From positions 1 to 64,000 of the forward strand of contig JAKQCX010000021.1 in the NCBI GenBank assembly GCA_029558905.1: a DNA stretch of 64,000 bases, given 5' to 3'. The notes beneath the pieces were generated by a model. It made no database searches. It was given only the letters and a program-made list of their open reading frames with translations, and was not told the origin of the DNA. The stretch comes from Pseudomonadota bacterium (GTDB taxonomy: Bacteria > Pseudomonadota > Gammaproteobacteria > Burkholderiales > Thiobacillaceae). The translations under genes were made by a program, and so were the position numbers. Positions 7,621 through 18,169 of this stretch are shown here, one piece after another; within the stretch, counting starts at the first letter, position 1, and each line of letters opens with the position of its first letter.

Positions 7621-9105
7621 ATGCGCTATGCCGACCTGCGGGATTTCGTCGCCCAGCTGGAGGTCCGGGGGGAACTCAAGCGCATTGCCCGGGAGGTGGA
7701 CCCCTACCTGGAGATGACGGAGATCGCCGACCGGGTGCTGCGTGCCGGCGGCCCCGCCCTGCTGTTCGAAAAGCCCAGGGGTGGCTCGATTCCGGTGCTG
7801 GCCAACCTCTTTGGCACGGTGAAGCGGGTGGCCCTGGGCATGGGCGAAGAAGACCCGGCCAAGTTGCGGGAGATCGGCAGGCTGCTGGCCTACCTGAAGG
7901 AGCCGGAGCCGCCGAAAGGTCTGAAGGATGCCTGGGATAAGTGGCCCGTGCTCAAGCAGGTGCTCAACATGAGCCCCAAGGAGGTGCGCTTCCCCGCCTG
8001 CCAGGAGGTGGTCTGGGAGGGCCAGGACGTGGACCTGTCCCGCCTGCCCATCCAGCATTGCTGGCCCGGGGACGTGGCGCCCCTCATCACCTGGGGCCTG
8101 GTCATCACCCGGGGGCCCCACAAGCCGCGCCAGAACCTGGGCATCTACCGCCAGCAGGTGATCGCGCCCAACAAGGTCATCATGCGCTGGCTGGCGCATC
8201 GCGGCGGCGCCCTGGATTTCCGTGACTTCCAGGCCACCCACCCGGGCCAGCCCTTTCCTCTGGTGGTGGCCATCGGCGCCGACCCCGCCACCCTCCTGGG
8301 GGCAGTGACGCCGGTGCCCGATTCCCTCTCCGAATACCAGTTCGCCGGCCTGCTGCGCGGCGCCAAGACCGAGGTGGCCCGCGCCCTGGGCAGTGATCTG
8401 TCGGTGCCCGCCAGTGCCGAGATCGTGCTGGAAGGCGTGATCCATCCGGGCGAGACGGCGCTAGAAGGCCCCTATGGCGACCACACCGGCTACTACAACG
8501 AGCAGGAGACCTTCCCCGTCTTCACCGTCGAGCGCATCACCATGCGGCGCGACCCCCTCTACCACAGCACCTATACCGGCAAGCCGCCGGACGAGCCCGC
8601 CATCCTGGGGGTGGCCCTGAACGAGGTGTTCGTGCCCCTCCTGCAGAAGCAGTTCCCGGAGATCACCGACTTCTACCTGCCGCCCGAGGGCTGCTCCTAC
8701 CGCATGGCGGTGGTGAGCATGAGGAAGCAGTACCCGGGCCACGCCAAGCGGGTGATGTTCGGCGTTTGGAGCTTCCTGCGCCAGTTCATGTACACCAAGT
8801 TCATCCTGGTCACCGACGAGGACGTGAACGCGCGCGACTGGAAGGAAGTGATCTGGGCATTGACCACGCGCGTCGATCCCGTGCGGGACACCCTGCTGGT
8901 GGACAACACCCCCATCGACTACCTGGACTTCGCCAGTCCGGTCTCCGGCCTGGGCAGCAAGATGGGTATCGACGCCACCAACAAGTGGCCGGGCGAGACC
9001 AACCGGGAATGGGGCAGCCCCATCCGCATGACGGATGAGGTGATGCGGCGCGTCGACGCCATGTGGGATGGGTTGGGTCTGCAAGGACCGGAAGCGGGAA
9101 GGTGA
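7621..9105 (+). CDS. ubiD: 3-octaprenyl-4-hydroxybenzoate carboxy-lyase
   Basis: Non-oxidative decarboxylase of ubiquinone biosynthesis that uses prenylated FMN supplied by UbiX. At 494 residues it has the standard length. The prFMN/metal region [11 protein letters not shown] (about 170-180) and the glutamate-rich [14 protein letters not shown] stretch (about 279-292), which includes the acid/base glutamates, are intact, as is the C-terminal [11 protein letters not shown] element. It acts in the cytoplasm on membrane-associated quinone precursors. The ATG follows the lipoprotein stop by 2 bp. No ubiX is visible in the window. Confidence 0.95.
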   Translation: MRYADLRDFVAQLEVRGELKRIAREVDPYLEMTEIADRVLRAGGPALLFEKPRGGSIPVLANLFGTVKRVALGMGEEDPAKLREIGRLLAYLKEPEPPKGLKDAWDKWPVLKQVLNMSPKEVRFPACQEVVWEGQDVDLSRLPIQHCWPGDVAPLITWGLVITRGPHKPRQNLGIYRQQVIAPNKVIMRWLAHRGGALDFRDFQATHPGQPFPLVVAIGADPATLLGAVTPVPDSLSEYQFAGLLRGAKTEVARALGSDLSVPASAEIVLEGVIHPGETALEGPYGDHTGYYNEQETFPVFTVERITMRRDPLYHSTYTGKPPDEPAILGVALNEVFVPLLQKQFPEITDFYLPPEGCSYRMAVVSMRKQYPGHAKRVMFGVWSFLRQFMYTKFILVTDEDVNARDWKEVIWALTTRVDPVRDTLLVDNTPIDYLDFASPVSGLGSKMGIDATNKWPGETNREWGSPIRMTDEVMRRVDAMWDGLGLQGPEAGR

Positions 9106-9144
9106 GAGGTCTGACGGGCCGGGCGGATTTATCCGTTTCCTGTC

Positions 9145-9172
9145 TTTACAGTACCCAATGGTTGAGTAGAAT
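9145..9172 (+). promoter_or_regulatory. Promoter of the ankyrin-repeat gene
   Basis: A sigma-70-like promoter: TTTACA at 9145-9150 and TAGAAT at 9167-9172 with 16 bp between. It lies 33 bp before the ATG of the ankyrin gene, leaving a short leader that carries GGAGAG at about 9197. It shows the ankyrin gene is transcribed on its own, not only from ubiD. Confidence 0.6.
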
Positions 9173-9204
9173 CGTCGGGAATTCATTCTTGCCCGGAGAG
9201 TTCC

Positions 9205-9789
9205 ATGGCCGTCACAACCCTGCACAGCGCCGCCCAGAGCGGTGATCTTCAACAAGTCTTGGCCCTGCTCGCCGGTGGCGCCGATGCCAATGCCGCCGAT
9301 GCCGACGGCAGCACCGCCCTGCATCTGGCAGCCTTCAACGGCCACCTGGATGTGGCGCGGGCCCTGCTGGCTGCCGGCGCCGATGCCAACGCCCAGGATG
9401 CCCAGGGCTGGACCCCCATCTTCAAGGCGGCCCACAACGCCGAACTGGACTGCGGCTTCGCCCCCATCGTGCAGGCCCTGGTGGATGCCGGGGCGGATGT
9501 GAATCACCGCATCTTCTATGGCCTCACGCCCCTGATGCTGGCCGCCGGCGGTGGCGAGGCGGCGGTTTGCGAGGTGCTGCTGCAGGCCGGCGCCGACGTG
9601 AAGGCCGCCAACGAGGGTGGACGCACCGCCCTGGCCATGGCCAAGGAGCGCTTCTTCGTGGATGTGATCAATCTCCTGCACGAGGCCGAGGGCTACGTCA
9701 TGGAGACCGAGGCGGCCTGTCCCACGGGCACGCGCAAGGGGCCGGGCGATGCCAGGGTGGTGAATTTCATCAAGCGCCCGGCCCACTGA
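9205..9789 (+). CDS. Ankyrin-repeat protein
   Basis: A 194-residue cytoplasmic protein made of about four to five ankyrin repeats (recurrent TALHLAAFNGH, WTPIFKAAHN and LTPLMLAAGGG segments with GADxN turns), ending with a short basic tail. Ankyrin repeats are protein-protein interaction scaffolds and the partner cannot be told from sequence. No signal peptide. Monocistronic with its own promoter. The acid-turn motif GADANA repeats closely, suggesting the array grew by internal duplication. Confidence 0.88.
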   Translation: MAVTTLHSAAQSGDLQQVLALLAGGADANAADADGSTALHLAAFNGHLDVARALLAAGADANAQDAQGWTPIFKAAHNAELDCGFAPIVQALVDAGADVNHRIFYGLTPLMLAAGGGEAAVCEVLLQAGADVKAANEGGRTALAMAKERFFVDVINLLHEAEGYVMETEAACPTGTRKGPGDARVVNFIKRPAH

Positions 9790-9980
9790 GATCGCCTGCA
9801 GAACGCCGGCCCACCCGGCTCGGCAGCCCATCTCGTGGGGATGGCCGGGGGCTTTGTCGACTGCCGGATCGATCGGTTGCCGCCCGAACGCCAGAAGCCC
9901 GGTCCGGCCGCGGGTTCGGACCTCTCCCGACCCTCTCGTCCGGGTGGCCCCGTGAAACCCCGGGCGAGTCGGTTCGTTGC

Positions 9981-12900
9981 TCAGAAAAACTGGAAGCCGC
10001 TGCCTGTGGGTTGTGATGGAGACCAGGGTTCGGGCGGTCTTTCCTGCCTGGATGGGGCGGGGGCTGGCTCGGGCGGCGGTGCCGGATCGGGCATGTCGAC
10101 CTGTGGTGGCGCGGGCGCGGGCTCCAGGGTCGGTGCTTCTCGCGGAGGTTGGGCCTCCTGAGGCGGTGGCACGCCGGCGTCCGACGCAGGCGGCGGGATG
10201 GCCTCGGCCTTTCCGCCGGCGGTGGGCTCGGGCGCCTGCCGGGGGGGAGGGACCGGGTCGCCCTCCCCCGCCGAGAATGCGCGCAGGGCTTCCTCCCAGT
10301 CTGGTTCGGGCAGATCGCTGCCCAGCACCAGCGGGCGCAGGGCGGGTTCCATGTCCTTCATGACCTGTACCGCCAGGCCACTGGTGAAGTGGTAGCCTGC
10401 GGCGGCCTCACCCGGCACGAAGACGGTCATGACGCCGAAGAATCGGTCACCCATGAAGAAGGCGAAGGTGGCGGTGCGGTTCATGACCTTGGATTCCAGC
10501 ACCGTACCGTTGGCGGCATAGACCTCGAAGCGGTGGTCGCCGGTACCGGTCTTGCCGCCCAGCGGCAGGAATCGGCCGTCCCCCAAGGGAAAGCTGCCGC
10601 GCAGGCGGCGGGCGGTACCCTTTTCCACCACGTTGGTCAGTGCCTCCTTCACCAGCACGGCGATGGCCTGCGGAAAGATGCGCTGGGCCTCGGGGCGACG
10701 GCGCTTGAGCCGCGTGTGATAGGGCGTATCGCGGGCGAACTCCAGGTCCGTGAGGGTGACGGGCGGCAGTTTCACACCGTCGTTGACGATGACGCCCATG
10801 AGCTCCGCCAGGGCCGCGGGACGGTCGGCGGAGGAGCCGATGGCGGTGGCGTAGGAAGGCACCAGGCTGCCGAAGGGGTAGCCCAGCATGCGCCAGCGCC
10901 GGTGCACTTCCTGGAAGGCCTCGATTTCCAGCAGGGAGAGGATGCGGATGTCCTGGGCATTCTTGTGGCTGGTCTTGAGTAGCCAGGCGTAGACCTCCAC
11001 GCGCTCGTCCAGGCTGGCCTTGACGATTTCGTCCCACCTGGCCTGAGGTTGGGCGCGCAGATGGGCCACGAGCCAGAGCTCCAGGGGGTGGACCTGGGCG
11101 ATGTAACCCCGGTCCGAGAGGCTGAATTTCTCAGGGCCGTAGGTCTCGTACAGATACTGGAAGTCGCCTTCGGCGAACCCGGCCGGGTTGCTCAGGCGTC
11201 CCTTGAGGAAGCGGGTGAAGGTGGCAATGTCGGCCCTGGGTTCCAGATAGCGGAAAACCGCGGCCAGACGCTTTGGATTTGCGGTGAGGTGGTTGAGCAG
11301 GATGGCCGTGGCCTCGTCCGGCTTCAGGCCCTTGTACTTCTTGTGGAAGCGCGCCAGATAGGCCTTGCCTTCCTGGTCGGCGAAGCGCCGCAGGTATTCA
11401 CTCCGGCGGGGATCCCGGGGGTCGTCCAGGATCTGGGCTGCACCCTTGGGGTCGCGATACATGAAGTGGCGCACGATGTCGCGCATCAGGCGGATGAAGG
11501 GCAGGTTCACGGAATTGCGCGTGGCTTCCCACAGATCCATGACCTTCTGGTCATCATCGTGGCTGAAGTTGGAAAAGCGGTGCACGCCGCCACCCGTAAA
11601 GAAGCTTTCTGCCGGACTGGCGGAGTAGGGGCGTGCCATGGCCGCGCGCAGCATGGGCATCAGGCCCTTGTCCTGGGCATGTGTCAGATAGTCCACCGCC
11701 CAGCGGGTGAGCAGATCCTTGTCCGCCACCTTGCGCCGCAGCAATTCCACGCGCGACAGGCCGGCATACTGCGCGTGCAGTTCCGCCACGACCTGCAGGT
11801 AGGTGATGAGGGTGCGCAGCTTGGCGGAGGAGCCCATGTCCAGCTTGGCGCCCTGGTTGATGTCGAAGGGCTGGTTCAGGTTATCAGCCTGAACGCGCAG
11901 CAGGGCGCCATCCGCAGTGTTCTCGTAGAGGGTGAAGCTGTAGATGGGCTTGTCCAGATCGTCTTCCGGCGCCAGCAGGCTGTGGCCATACAGGCCGGCG
12001 GCCTCCACCACGGCCGGGTCGGACAGTCGCTGCAGGAAGTGCGACACGGCCTTTTGCGTGGGGCCATGCAGGGTGGCCCGGGCGGTCAGGTCCAGGCGAT
12101 CCAGTTCATACAGGCGGGGTACGTTCAGACGTTCCATGAGTTCCACGCGCAGGGCGTTCACGGCCTTCTTGTCGGCGTAGCGCCCGTTTTCGTGGGTACG
12201 CTGGGTGCCCCGGAAACGGAGGTGTTGCCGCAGCGCGGCATCGCGGAACCGGGGCGTGATGACCTTGGCACTGGCCAGCAGGCGCAGGTGGGCATCGGCC
12301 TGGGCATTCAGCTGTTCGTGTCCGCTCAGCAGATAGTAGGAGGGCTTTCGCTGGGATATGAGCAGGGCCAGGACGTGCTTGAAGGCACGGGCGGCCTCCG
12401 GGGTGGCATCCGGATTGCGCAGCAGTCGGTTGACCTCCGTGAAATCCAGGCCGAACCAGGCCACCAGGCCATCGCCGATGCCGTTCACCTCCCCGATGCG
12501 CGGGGCCGCGGCCAGGGGCACGGTATTGAGATAGTCCAGCACGATGCGTCGGCGGGTAGCCAGGGTGTCCGGCCCGTCGCGATAGGCGCGCAGGGAGGCG
12601 GAGGCCATCTGCCGCAGCTTGTCCAGGGCGGTGAGTGTGAGGCCATCGGGTGAATGGCGGTATTTCTCGATTTGCGTGGCCAGGGTGGAGCCGCCGGGCA
12701 CATTGCGTGAAGGGTCGATGGTCTGCAGGGCCTTTTCCAGCACGGCCGCGACCAGACGATCCCACTCCACCGCGGGATTGCGCTGCGGGTGGTTGGGGTC
12801 CAGCAGTTCGCGGTTCTCGATGAACAGCAGGGTATTGGCGATCACCGGCGGGATGGCGTCGAAATCCGTATAGGTGTGGCGGGGAAAGCGCTGTGCGAGC

Positions 12901-13304
12901 AGGGGTCGATGACCGCAGTCCAGCAGGGTCAGGCCCGCCACGGATTTCTCGTGGTAGGGCATGAACAGGCCCAGGTCGTTGATGCGCAGCATGCCCGCCG
13001 ACACCCGGGCCTGCTGCGTGACTTCGAAACCCTGCCGTTGCAGCCGGGAGATGAAATCAGGCAGGTGTGGATAGCCCAGGCGAACGTCATAGGGGCCGCG
13101 GGGGGAGAGGGGGGCCTTGGCGTTGGCCGATGCCTCGAGCTGGAAGGTGAGCCGTTTGCCGTAATCCGCCAGCACCATGGCCTGGATGGGCGAGGCGATG
13201 AGCTCATAGGCGGCGAAGGCCGCCACCAGCAGCAGCAGAAACAGGATCAACGGCCACAGCCAGAGGCGGCGCAGACGGCGCCGGACGACATCGGCGCTGC
13301 TCAT
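9981..13304 (-). CDS. Large bifunctional transglycosylase/transpeptidase (class A PBP-like)
   Basis: A 1107-residue membrane-anchored peptidoglycan synthase. N-terminal TM at about 14-35; a divergent GT51 glycosyltransferase follows (ENREL with candidate catalytic Glu163; [11 protein letters not shown] from about 204). The penicillin-binding transpeptidase has SSAK (Ser492), SVN (598) and KTGTG (918). The 320 residues between SxN and KTG are about twice the usual distance, pointing to a large helical insertion, and the last about 110 residues are Pro/Ala/Glu-rich. The start is ATG 13304, overlapping the hemF stop by 4 bp, so translation is coupled. It belongs to an unusual PBP group, not to PBP1a or PBP1b of E. 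coli. Confidence 0.85.
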   Translation of the reverse strand: MSSADVVRRRLRRLWLWPLILFLLLLVAAFAAYELIASPIQAMVLADYGKRLTFQLEASANAKAPLSPRGPYDVRLGYPHLPDFISRLQRQGFEVTQQARVSAGMLRINDLGLFMPYHEKSVAGLTLLDCGHRPLLAQRFPRHTYTDFDAIPPVIANTLLFIENRELLDPNHPQRNPAVEWDRLVAAVLEKALQTIDPSRNVPGGSTLATQIEKYRHSPDGLTLTALDKLRQMASASLRAYRDGPDTLATRRRIVLDYLNTVPLAAAPRIGEVNGIGDGLVAWFGLDFTEVNRLLRNPDATPEAARAFKHVLALLISQRKPSYYLLSGHEQLNAQADAHLRLLASAKVITPRFRDAALRQHLRFRGTQRTHENGRYADKKAVNALRVELMERLNVPRLYELDRLDLTARATLHGPTQKAVSHFLQRLSDPAVVEAAGLYGHSLLAPEDDLDKPIYSFTLYENTADGALLRVQADNLNQPFDINQGAKLDMGSSAKLRTLITYLQVVAELHAQYAGLSRVELLRRKVADKDLLTRWAVDYLTHAQDKGLMPMLRAAMARPYSASPAESFFTGGGVHRFSNFSHDDDQKVMDLWEATRNSVNLPFIRLMRDIVRHFMYRDPKGAAQILDDPRDPRRSEYLRRFADQEGKAYLARFHKKYKGLKPDEATAILLNHLTANPKRLAAVFRYLEPRADIATFTRFLKGRLSNPAGFAEGDFQYLYETYGPEKFSLSDRGYIAQVHPLELWLVAHLRAQPQARWDEIVKASLDERVEVYAWLLKTSHKNAQDIRILSLLEIEAFQEVHRRWRMLGYPFGSLVPSYATAIGSSADRPAALAELMGVIVNDGVKLPPVTLTDLEFARDTPYHTRLKRRRPEAQRIFPQAIAVLVKEALTNVVEKGTARRLRGSFPLGDGRFLPLGGKTGTGDHRFEVYAANGTVLESKVMNRTATFAFFMGDRFFGVMTVFVPGEAAAGYHFTSGLAVQVMKDMEPALRPLVLGSDLPEPDWEEALRAFSAGEGDPVPPPRQAPEPTAGGKAEAIPPPASDAGVPPPQEAQPPREAPTLEPAPAPPQVDMPDPAPPPEPAPAPSRQERPPEPWSPSQPTGSGFQFF

Positions 13305-14224
13305 GCGGGATTTGCGTCCAGGTTCGCCCAGTCGCGCGGGCGCAGAAACTCGCTGTACAGCCGGGCCTCCTCGCTGCCCGGCTCCGGCTGCCAGGCGTAG
13401 CGCCATTTCACCAGAGGCGGCATGGACATGAGGATGGATTCCGTGCGCCCGCCTGACTGCAGACCGAACAGCGTGCCGCGGTCGAACACCAGGTTGAATT
13501 CCACGTAGCGGCCGCGGCGGTAGAGTTGAAAATCGCGCTCCCGCTCACCCCAGTCCATGCCGGCGCGCGTCTCCAGTATGGGCACGTAGGCCGGCAGGTA
13601 GTGGCTGCCCACACTCTGGGTCAGACCGAAGCAGTGCTCGAAGTCGCCGGTGTTCAGGTCATCGAAGAAGATGCCGCCAATACCCCGTGGTTCGTTGCGG
13701 TGCTTGAGGAAGAAGTATTCATCACACCATTTTTTGTATCGCGTGTAGTAATCGGCGCCGAAGGGCTGCAGGGCGTTGCGGCAGATCCGGTGGAAGTGGA
13801 CGGCGTCGGCCTCGAAGCCGTAATACGGGGTCAGGTCCATGCCGCCACCGAACCACCACGCCGGCGCTTCTCCCTCCTTCTCCGCCACGAAGCAGCGCAC
13901 GTTCATGTGCGAGGTGGGGGCATAGGGATTGCGCGGGTGCATCACCAGGGACACGCCCATGGCCTGCCAGCGCCGGCCCGCAAGTTCCGGACGGTGGGCC
14001 GAGGCGGAAGGTGGCAGGCTGTCGCCCATGACGTGGGAGAAATTCACACCGCCCCGCTCCAGGATGTTGCCTTCCTCGATGAGGCGAGAGATGCCGCCGC
14101 CGCCCTCGGGTCTCTGCCAGGCCTCCTGGCGGAAGCCCCGACCGTCCACCTGCTCCAGACGTTGCACGATGAGTTCCTGCAGATCCAGGAGGAATTCCTT
14201 GACGCGGCCGATGTCCATGCGCAT
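13301..14224 (-). CDS. hemF: Oxygen-dependent coproporphyrinogen III oxidase
   Basis: Converts coproporphyrinogen III to protoporphyrinogen IX with O2 in heme synthesis; cytoplasmic homodimer. The 307-residue protein has the HemF signatures [30 protein letters not shown] and GGIFFDDLN, and conserved histidines in AVHFHR and in the HMN motif. Its presence implies aerobic or microaerobic growth. It follows tsaC in the minus-strand block and overlaps the large PBP gene by 4 bp. A start at ATG 14224 gives the standard N-terminus. Confidence 0.97.
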   Translation of the reverse strand: MRMDIGRVKEFLLDLQELIVQRLEQVDGRGFRQEAWQRPEGGGGISRLIEEGNILERGGVNFSHVMGDSLPPSASAHRPELAGRRWQAMGVSLVMHPRNPYAPTSHMNVRCFVAEKEGEAPAWWFGGGMDLTPYYGFEADAVHFHRICRNALQPFGADYYTRYKKWCDEYFFLKHRNEPRGIGGIFFDDLNTGDFEHCFGLTQSVGSHYLPAYVPILETRAGMDWGERERDFQLYRRGRYVEFNLVFDRGTLFGLQSGGRTESILMSMPPLVKWRYAWQPEPGSEEARLYSEFLRPRDWANLDANPA

Positions 14225-14276
14225 CCCCGTAGAAATGCACGCGATTCTAACCGGGTGACACGGGCTTTTCCTGCCC

Positions 14277-14858
14277 TCAGGCCCGGATCACGCCGCCCGT
14301 CAGCGGATCCAGGATGGTGGAGGGCCGCTTGCGCCGGCCGATGCGCCCGTGCAAGACCCAGACCTGGGCGCCAAAGGCCCGCTGGCAGGCACGCCAGGTC
14401 TTCAGTGGTTGCTGGCCGGAACGGTTGGCGCTGGTGGATACCAGGGCCATGCCCAGGGCATGGCACAGGCGGGCGGCCTGGGGATGGGCGGTGACCCGCA
14501 CCGCCAGCTTGGTGTGGTGCCCCCTTAGCCAGGGTGGACACCGGCGTGCGGCGGGCAACAGCAGGGTATGGGGCCCGGGCCACCATTGCGCCAGGCGGGA
14601 ACTCAGCTCCGCGGGCAGGGGGGCAAGGAAATGGCGGAACTGGCCCACTGCGCCGCCGATGAGGATCAGGCCCTTGGTCTGGGGCCGGTGTTTGAGCCGC
14701 AAGAGGCGCCGCACCGCCCGGGCGTTGCGGGGGTCACAACCCAGGCCGAAGCAAGACTCCGTGGCGTAGGCGATGAGCCCGCCTCCTCGCAGATGGGCAT
14801 GCAGGCTGCGCGTAGCGGGCAATGCCCCGGCGCTGCCCCACGGCCGCGCGCGTGCCAT
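14277..14858 (-). CDS. tsaC: L-threonylcarbamoyladenylate synthase (YrdC/TsaC)
   Basis: Makes threonylcarbamoyl-AMP from threonine, bicarbonate and ATP for the t6A37 tRNA modification. The YrdC fold is visible as [46 protein letters not shown] and STSANRSG. The first motif is normally AYPTE, so the Pro is replaced by Ala. The 193-residue length from ATG 14858 fits the short TsaC form; ATG 14879 would add 7 residues and neither has a clear ribosome binding site. It lies between purD and hemF, close to both, so likely in one transcript. Confidence 0.9.
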   Translation of the reverse strand: MARARPWGSAGALPATRSLHAHLRGGGLIAYATESCFGLGCDPRNARAVRRLLRLKHRPQTKGLILIGGAVGQFRHFLAPLPAELSSRLAQWWPGPHTLLLPAARRCPPWLRGHHTKLAVRVTAHPQAARLCHALGMALVSTSANRSGQQPLKTWRACQRAFGAQVWVLHGRIGRRKRPSTILDPLTGGVIRA

Positions 14859-14892
14859 GCCCTCGCCGGCAGGGGTCATGGCCCCGCGTGGC

Positions 14893-16173
14893 TTACCGCC
14901 GGACCCTGCGCCGGATGGCGCGCCAGCCGATGTCACTTCGCATCTGCCGGCCGGCGAAATCGATGCCCGCCGCCACGTCATAGGCCCGGGTCTGGGCCAT
15001 CTTCACGGTATCTCCCAGGGCGGTGACGCACAGCACGCGGCCGCCACTGGTAACCACCTGGTCACCCCGGATGGCGGTGCCGGCATGGAAGACATGGAAG
15101 TCCTCGCCCTGCGCCCCCAGGCCGGAGATCGCATCGCCCAGACGGGGAGACTCGGGGTAACCTGCCGCCGCCAGCACCACCCCCAGGGCGACGCGCCGGT
15201 CCCAGTCTGCCTCCACCTGGTCCAGGCGGCCGTCGATGGCGGCTTCCACGAGCACGGAGAGATCGGACTTGAGGCGCAGCAGGATGGGTTGGGTTTCCGG
15301 GTCGCCGAAGCGGCAGTTGAATTCCAGCACACCCACTTCCCCGGTCGGGGAGATCATCAGGCCGGCATACAGAAAGCCGGTGTAGGGCGTGCCCTCCGCC
15401 TTCATGCCCTGCACCACGGGACGGACCACTTCGCGCATGACCTTGGCGTGGATCTCGGGGGTCACCACGGGGGCGGGGGAATAGGCCCCCATGCCGCCGG
15501 TATTGGGACCCTGGTCGCCATCCAGCAGGCGCTTGTGGTCCTGGCTGGTGGCCATGGGCAGGATGTGCCCGCCATCCACCAGGACGATGAAGCTGGCCTC
15601 CTCCCCCGTCAGGCATTCCTCGATCACCACCCGGTGGCCCGCCTCTCCCAGTCTGTTGCCCGCCAGCATGGCGTCCACGGCGGCGTGCGCCTCTTCGGCC
15701 GTCCCGGCCACCACCACACCCTTGCCGGCGGCCAGGCCGTCGGCCTTCACGACGATGGGGGCGCCGTTGGCGTCGATGTAGGCGTGGGCGGCGGCGGCAT
15801 CGGTGAAGGTGCCGAATCGGGCCGTGGGGATGCCGTGCCGGGCCATGAACCGTTTGGCGAAGTCCTTGGAGGCCTCCAGCTGGGCGGCGGCCCGCGTCGG
15901 ACCGAAGATTCTCAGACCGGCCTCACGGAAGGCGTCCACCACGCCCGCCGCCAGGGGGGCCTCCGGGCCTACCACGGTGAAGGCGATGCTTTCCCTTCTC
16001 GCGAATTCGATGAGGCCGGGAAAGTCGGTGATGGACAGATTTTCCAGACCCTCCTCCGTGGCGGTGCCGCCGTTGCCGGGGGCCACATAGACCTTGTGCA
16101 CGCGGGGGGAGCGGAGCAGGCACCAGGCCAGGGCGTGTTCACGTCCGCCGGAGCCGATCACGAGTAATTTCAT
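14893..16173 (-). CDS. purD: Phosphoribosylamine-glycine ligase
   Basis: ATP-grasp enzyme joining glycine to phosphoribosylamine, the second step of purine synthesis. The 426-residue protein starts at the canonical MKLLVIGSGGREHALAW and shows the ATP-grasp segments PIVVKADGLAAGKGV, GEEASFIVLVDG and NCRFGDPETQ. The start at 16173 removes a 9-residue non-conserved extension. It lies 169 bp downstream of purH on the same strand; that gap holds no gene and no terminator I can identify, so purH and purD may be cotranscribed. Confidence 0.97.
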   Translation of the reverse strand: MKLLVIGSGGREHALAWCLLRSPRVHKVYVAPGNGGTATEEGLENLSITDFPGLIEFARRESIAFTVVGPEAPLAAGVVDAFREAGLRIFGPTRAAAQLEASKDFAKRFMARHGIPTARFGTFTDAAAAHAYIDANGAPIVVKADGLAAGKGVVVAGTAEEAHAAVDAMLAGNRLGEAGHRVVIEECLTGEEASFIVLVDGGHILPMATSQDHKRLLDGDQGPNTGGMGAYSPAPVVTPEIHAKVMREVVRPVVQGMKAEGTPYTGFLYAGLMISPTGEVGVLEFNCRFGDPETQPILLRLKSDLSVLVEAAIDGRLDQVEADWDRRVALGVVLAAAGYPESPRLGDAISGLGAQGEDFHVFHAGTAIRGDQVVTSGGRVLCVTALGDTVKMAQTRAYDVAAGIDFAGRQMRSDIGWRAIRRRVRR

Positions 16174-16342
16174 ATGGGGATTGCGCAGCAAGGCAGGCAC
16201 GGATTCATGGGGCGGCGCAGCGAAGGCGTGTCATCACCGAGGATTCCTCAGTGCGCTCGGAATGACAGGTCCCGCATTATCAGGCGCTTCCCGAGATGGA
16301 TGCCAGGGTTTGGGCCGGGTTTCAACCATCCCCTTTTTCCGG

Positions 16343-17896
16343 TCAATGGCGGAAATGGCGCACACCGGTGAACACCATGGCGATGTCGTGTACGTCGGCG
16401 GCGGCGATCACCTCTTCATCGCGCATGGAACCCCCGGGCTGGATCACCGCCCGTATGCCGGCGGCGGCGGCGTTGTCCAAGCCATCGCGGAAGGGGAAGA
16501 AGGCGTCCGAGGCCATGGCCGAACCGGATACCGTCAGGCCGGCATGTTCGGCCTTGATGGCGGCGATGCGCGCGGAATTGACCCGGCTCATCTGGCCGGC
16601 GCCCACACCGATGGTCATGCCGCCGCGGGCATAGACGATGGCGTTGGACTTGACGAACTTGGCCACCCGCCAGGCGAACAGCAGGTCGGCCATCTCCTGT
16701 TCCGTGGGTGCCCGCCGGGTGACCACCCTGAGTTCGCCGTGCAGCAGCACGTCCGCGTCCTGCACCAGCAGGCCGCCGGCCACCCGCTTCATGTCCGTCT
16801 GGGCCAGGGCACCGCCCCAGGCACCGCATTCCAGCAGGCGCACGTTCTTCTTCGCGGCCACGGCCTCGGAAGCCTCCGGGCTCACCTCGGGGGCGACGAT
16901 CACCTCCACGAACTGGCGCTCGACGATGGTCTTCGCCGTCTCGCCGTCCAGGCGGCCGTTGAAGGCGATGATGCCGCCGAAGGCGGATTCGGGGTCGGTC
17001 TGGTAAGCCCGGTCGTAGGCCTCCAGCAGGTTGGTGCCGTAGGCCACGCCGCAGGGGTTGGCGTGCTTGACGATGACGCAGGCCGGGGCGGCTTCGAACT
17101 GCTTCACGCACTCCAGGGCCGCGTCGGTGTCGGCGATGTTGTTGTAGGAGAGTTCCTTGCCCTGGATCTGGCGGGCGGTGGAGATGGTGCCGGCCGGGGC
17201 GTTGGCCTGCACGTAGAAGGCGCCGTTCTGGTGAGGGTTCTCGCCATAGCGGCAGGTCTGGGCGCGGGTGAATTGCAGGTTCAGCACCTCGCCGAATGGC
17301 GTCTTCGAGCCGTCGGTGGCCAGGGCGGTCAGGTAGTTGCTGATGTGGCCGTCGTACTGGGCGGTGTGGCTGAAGGCCTTCTTGGCCAGTTTGAAGCGCG
17401 TGGCGTCGGAGAGCTGGCCACTGCTGGCCTGCATTTCCTCAATGAGGCCGGTGTAGTCGGCGGGGTCGGTGACGATGGCCACGTGCCGGTAGTTCTTCGC
17501 GGCGGAGCGCACCATGGCGGGGCCGCCGATATCGATGTCCTCGATGGCCTGCTCCAGGGTGTGGGGCTTGGATACCGTTCGCGCGAAGGGGTAGAGGTTC
17601 ACGCACACCAGGTCGATGGTGCCCAGACCATGCTCCTGCATGGTGGCGGCATGCACCGGATTGTCCCGCACCGAGAGTATGCCGGCGTGGACCCGGGGAT
17701 GCAGGGTCTTTACGCGACCATCCAGTATTTCCGGAAAACCGGTGAAATCGGACACATCCCGCACCGGTATGCCGGCTTCCCGGATGGTTCGGGCGGTGCC
17801 GCCGGTGGACAGCAATTCCACGCCCTGCCCGGCCAGGGCGCGCGCGAAATCGACGAGGCCGGTCTTGTCCGAGACAGAAAGAAGGGCGCGCTTCAT
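16343..17896 (-). CDS. purH: Bifunctional AICAR formyltransferase/IMP cyclohydrolase
   Basis: Carries out the last two steps of IMP synthesis. The 517-residue protein has the N-terminal cyclohydrolase domain ([35 protein letters not shown]) and the C-terminal AICAR formyltransferase domain with the catalytic Lys-His pair in [14 protein letters not shown]. It begins 3 bp after the fis stop, so it is in the dusB-fis-purH transcript. Length and motifs are complete. Confidence 0.98.
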   Translation of the reverse strand: MKRALLSVSDKTGLVDFARALAGQGVELLSTGGTARTIREAGIPVRDVSDFTGFPEILDGRVKTLHPRVHAGILSVRDNPVHAATMQEHGLGTIDLVCVNLYPFARTVSKPHTLEQAIEDIDIGGPAMVRSAAKNYRHVAIVTDPADYTGLIEEMQASSGQLSDATRFKLAKKAFSHTAQYDGHISNYLTALATDGSKTPFGEVLNLQFTRAQTCRYGENPHQNGAFYVQANAPAGTISTARQIQGKELSYNNIADTDAALECVKQFEAAPACVIVKHANPCGVAYGTNLLEAYDRAYQTDPESAFGGIIAFNGRLDGETAKTIVERQFVEVIVAPEVSPEASEAVAAKKNVRLLECGAWGGALAQTDMKRVAGGLLVQDADVLLHGELRVVTRRAPTEQEMADLLFAWRVAKFVKSNAIVYARGGMTIGVGAGQMSRVNSARIAAIKAEHAGLTVSGSAMASDAFFPFRDGLDNAAAAGIRAVIQPGGSMRDEEVIAAADVHDIAMVFTGVRHFRH

Positions 17897-17899
17897 GGT

Positions 17900-18145
17900 T
17901 TACTTGATCCCGTGCTTCTGCATTTTCTTGCGCAGGGTGTTGCGGTTGATGCCGAGCCATTCGGCGGCCCGGCTCTGGTTGCTGCCGGCGCGCTCCAGGG
18001 TCATCTCCAGAATGGGTCTTTCCACGCAGTGCACCACCATGTCGTAAATTCCGGCGGGGGCTTCACCGTCCAGGTCCTTGAAATACTGCTCCAGTTCCTG
18101 ACGCACGCAGGCGGCAAGGACGCTTTCATCGAAGTGTTGCTCCAT
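17900..18145 (-). CDS. fis: Fis-type nucleoid-associated DNA-binding protein
   Basis: An 81-residue Fis protein: N-terminal dimer region, then the helix-turn-helix GSNQSRAAEWLGINRNTLRKK near the C-terminus. Fis bends DNA and regulates rRNA, recombination and many growth genes. It is slightly shorter than the 98-residue E. coli protein in the flexible N-terminal arm, which is typical outside enterics. Located between dusB (24 bp upstream) and purH (3 bp downstream), the classical dusB-fis arrangement. Confidence 0.95.
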   Translation of the reverse strand: MEQHFDESVLAACVRQELEQYFKDLDGEAPAGIYDMVVHCVERPILEMTLERAGSNQSRAAEWLGINRNTLRKKMQKHGIK

Positions 18146-18169
18146 CCTGTTTTCCTTGTTGTCGTGTGC

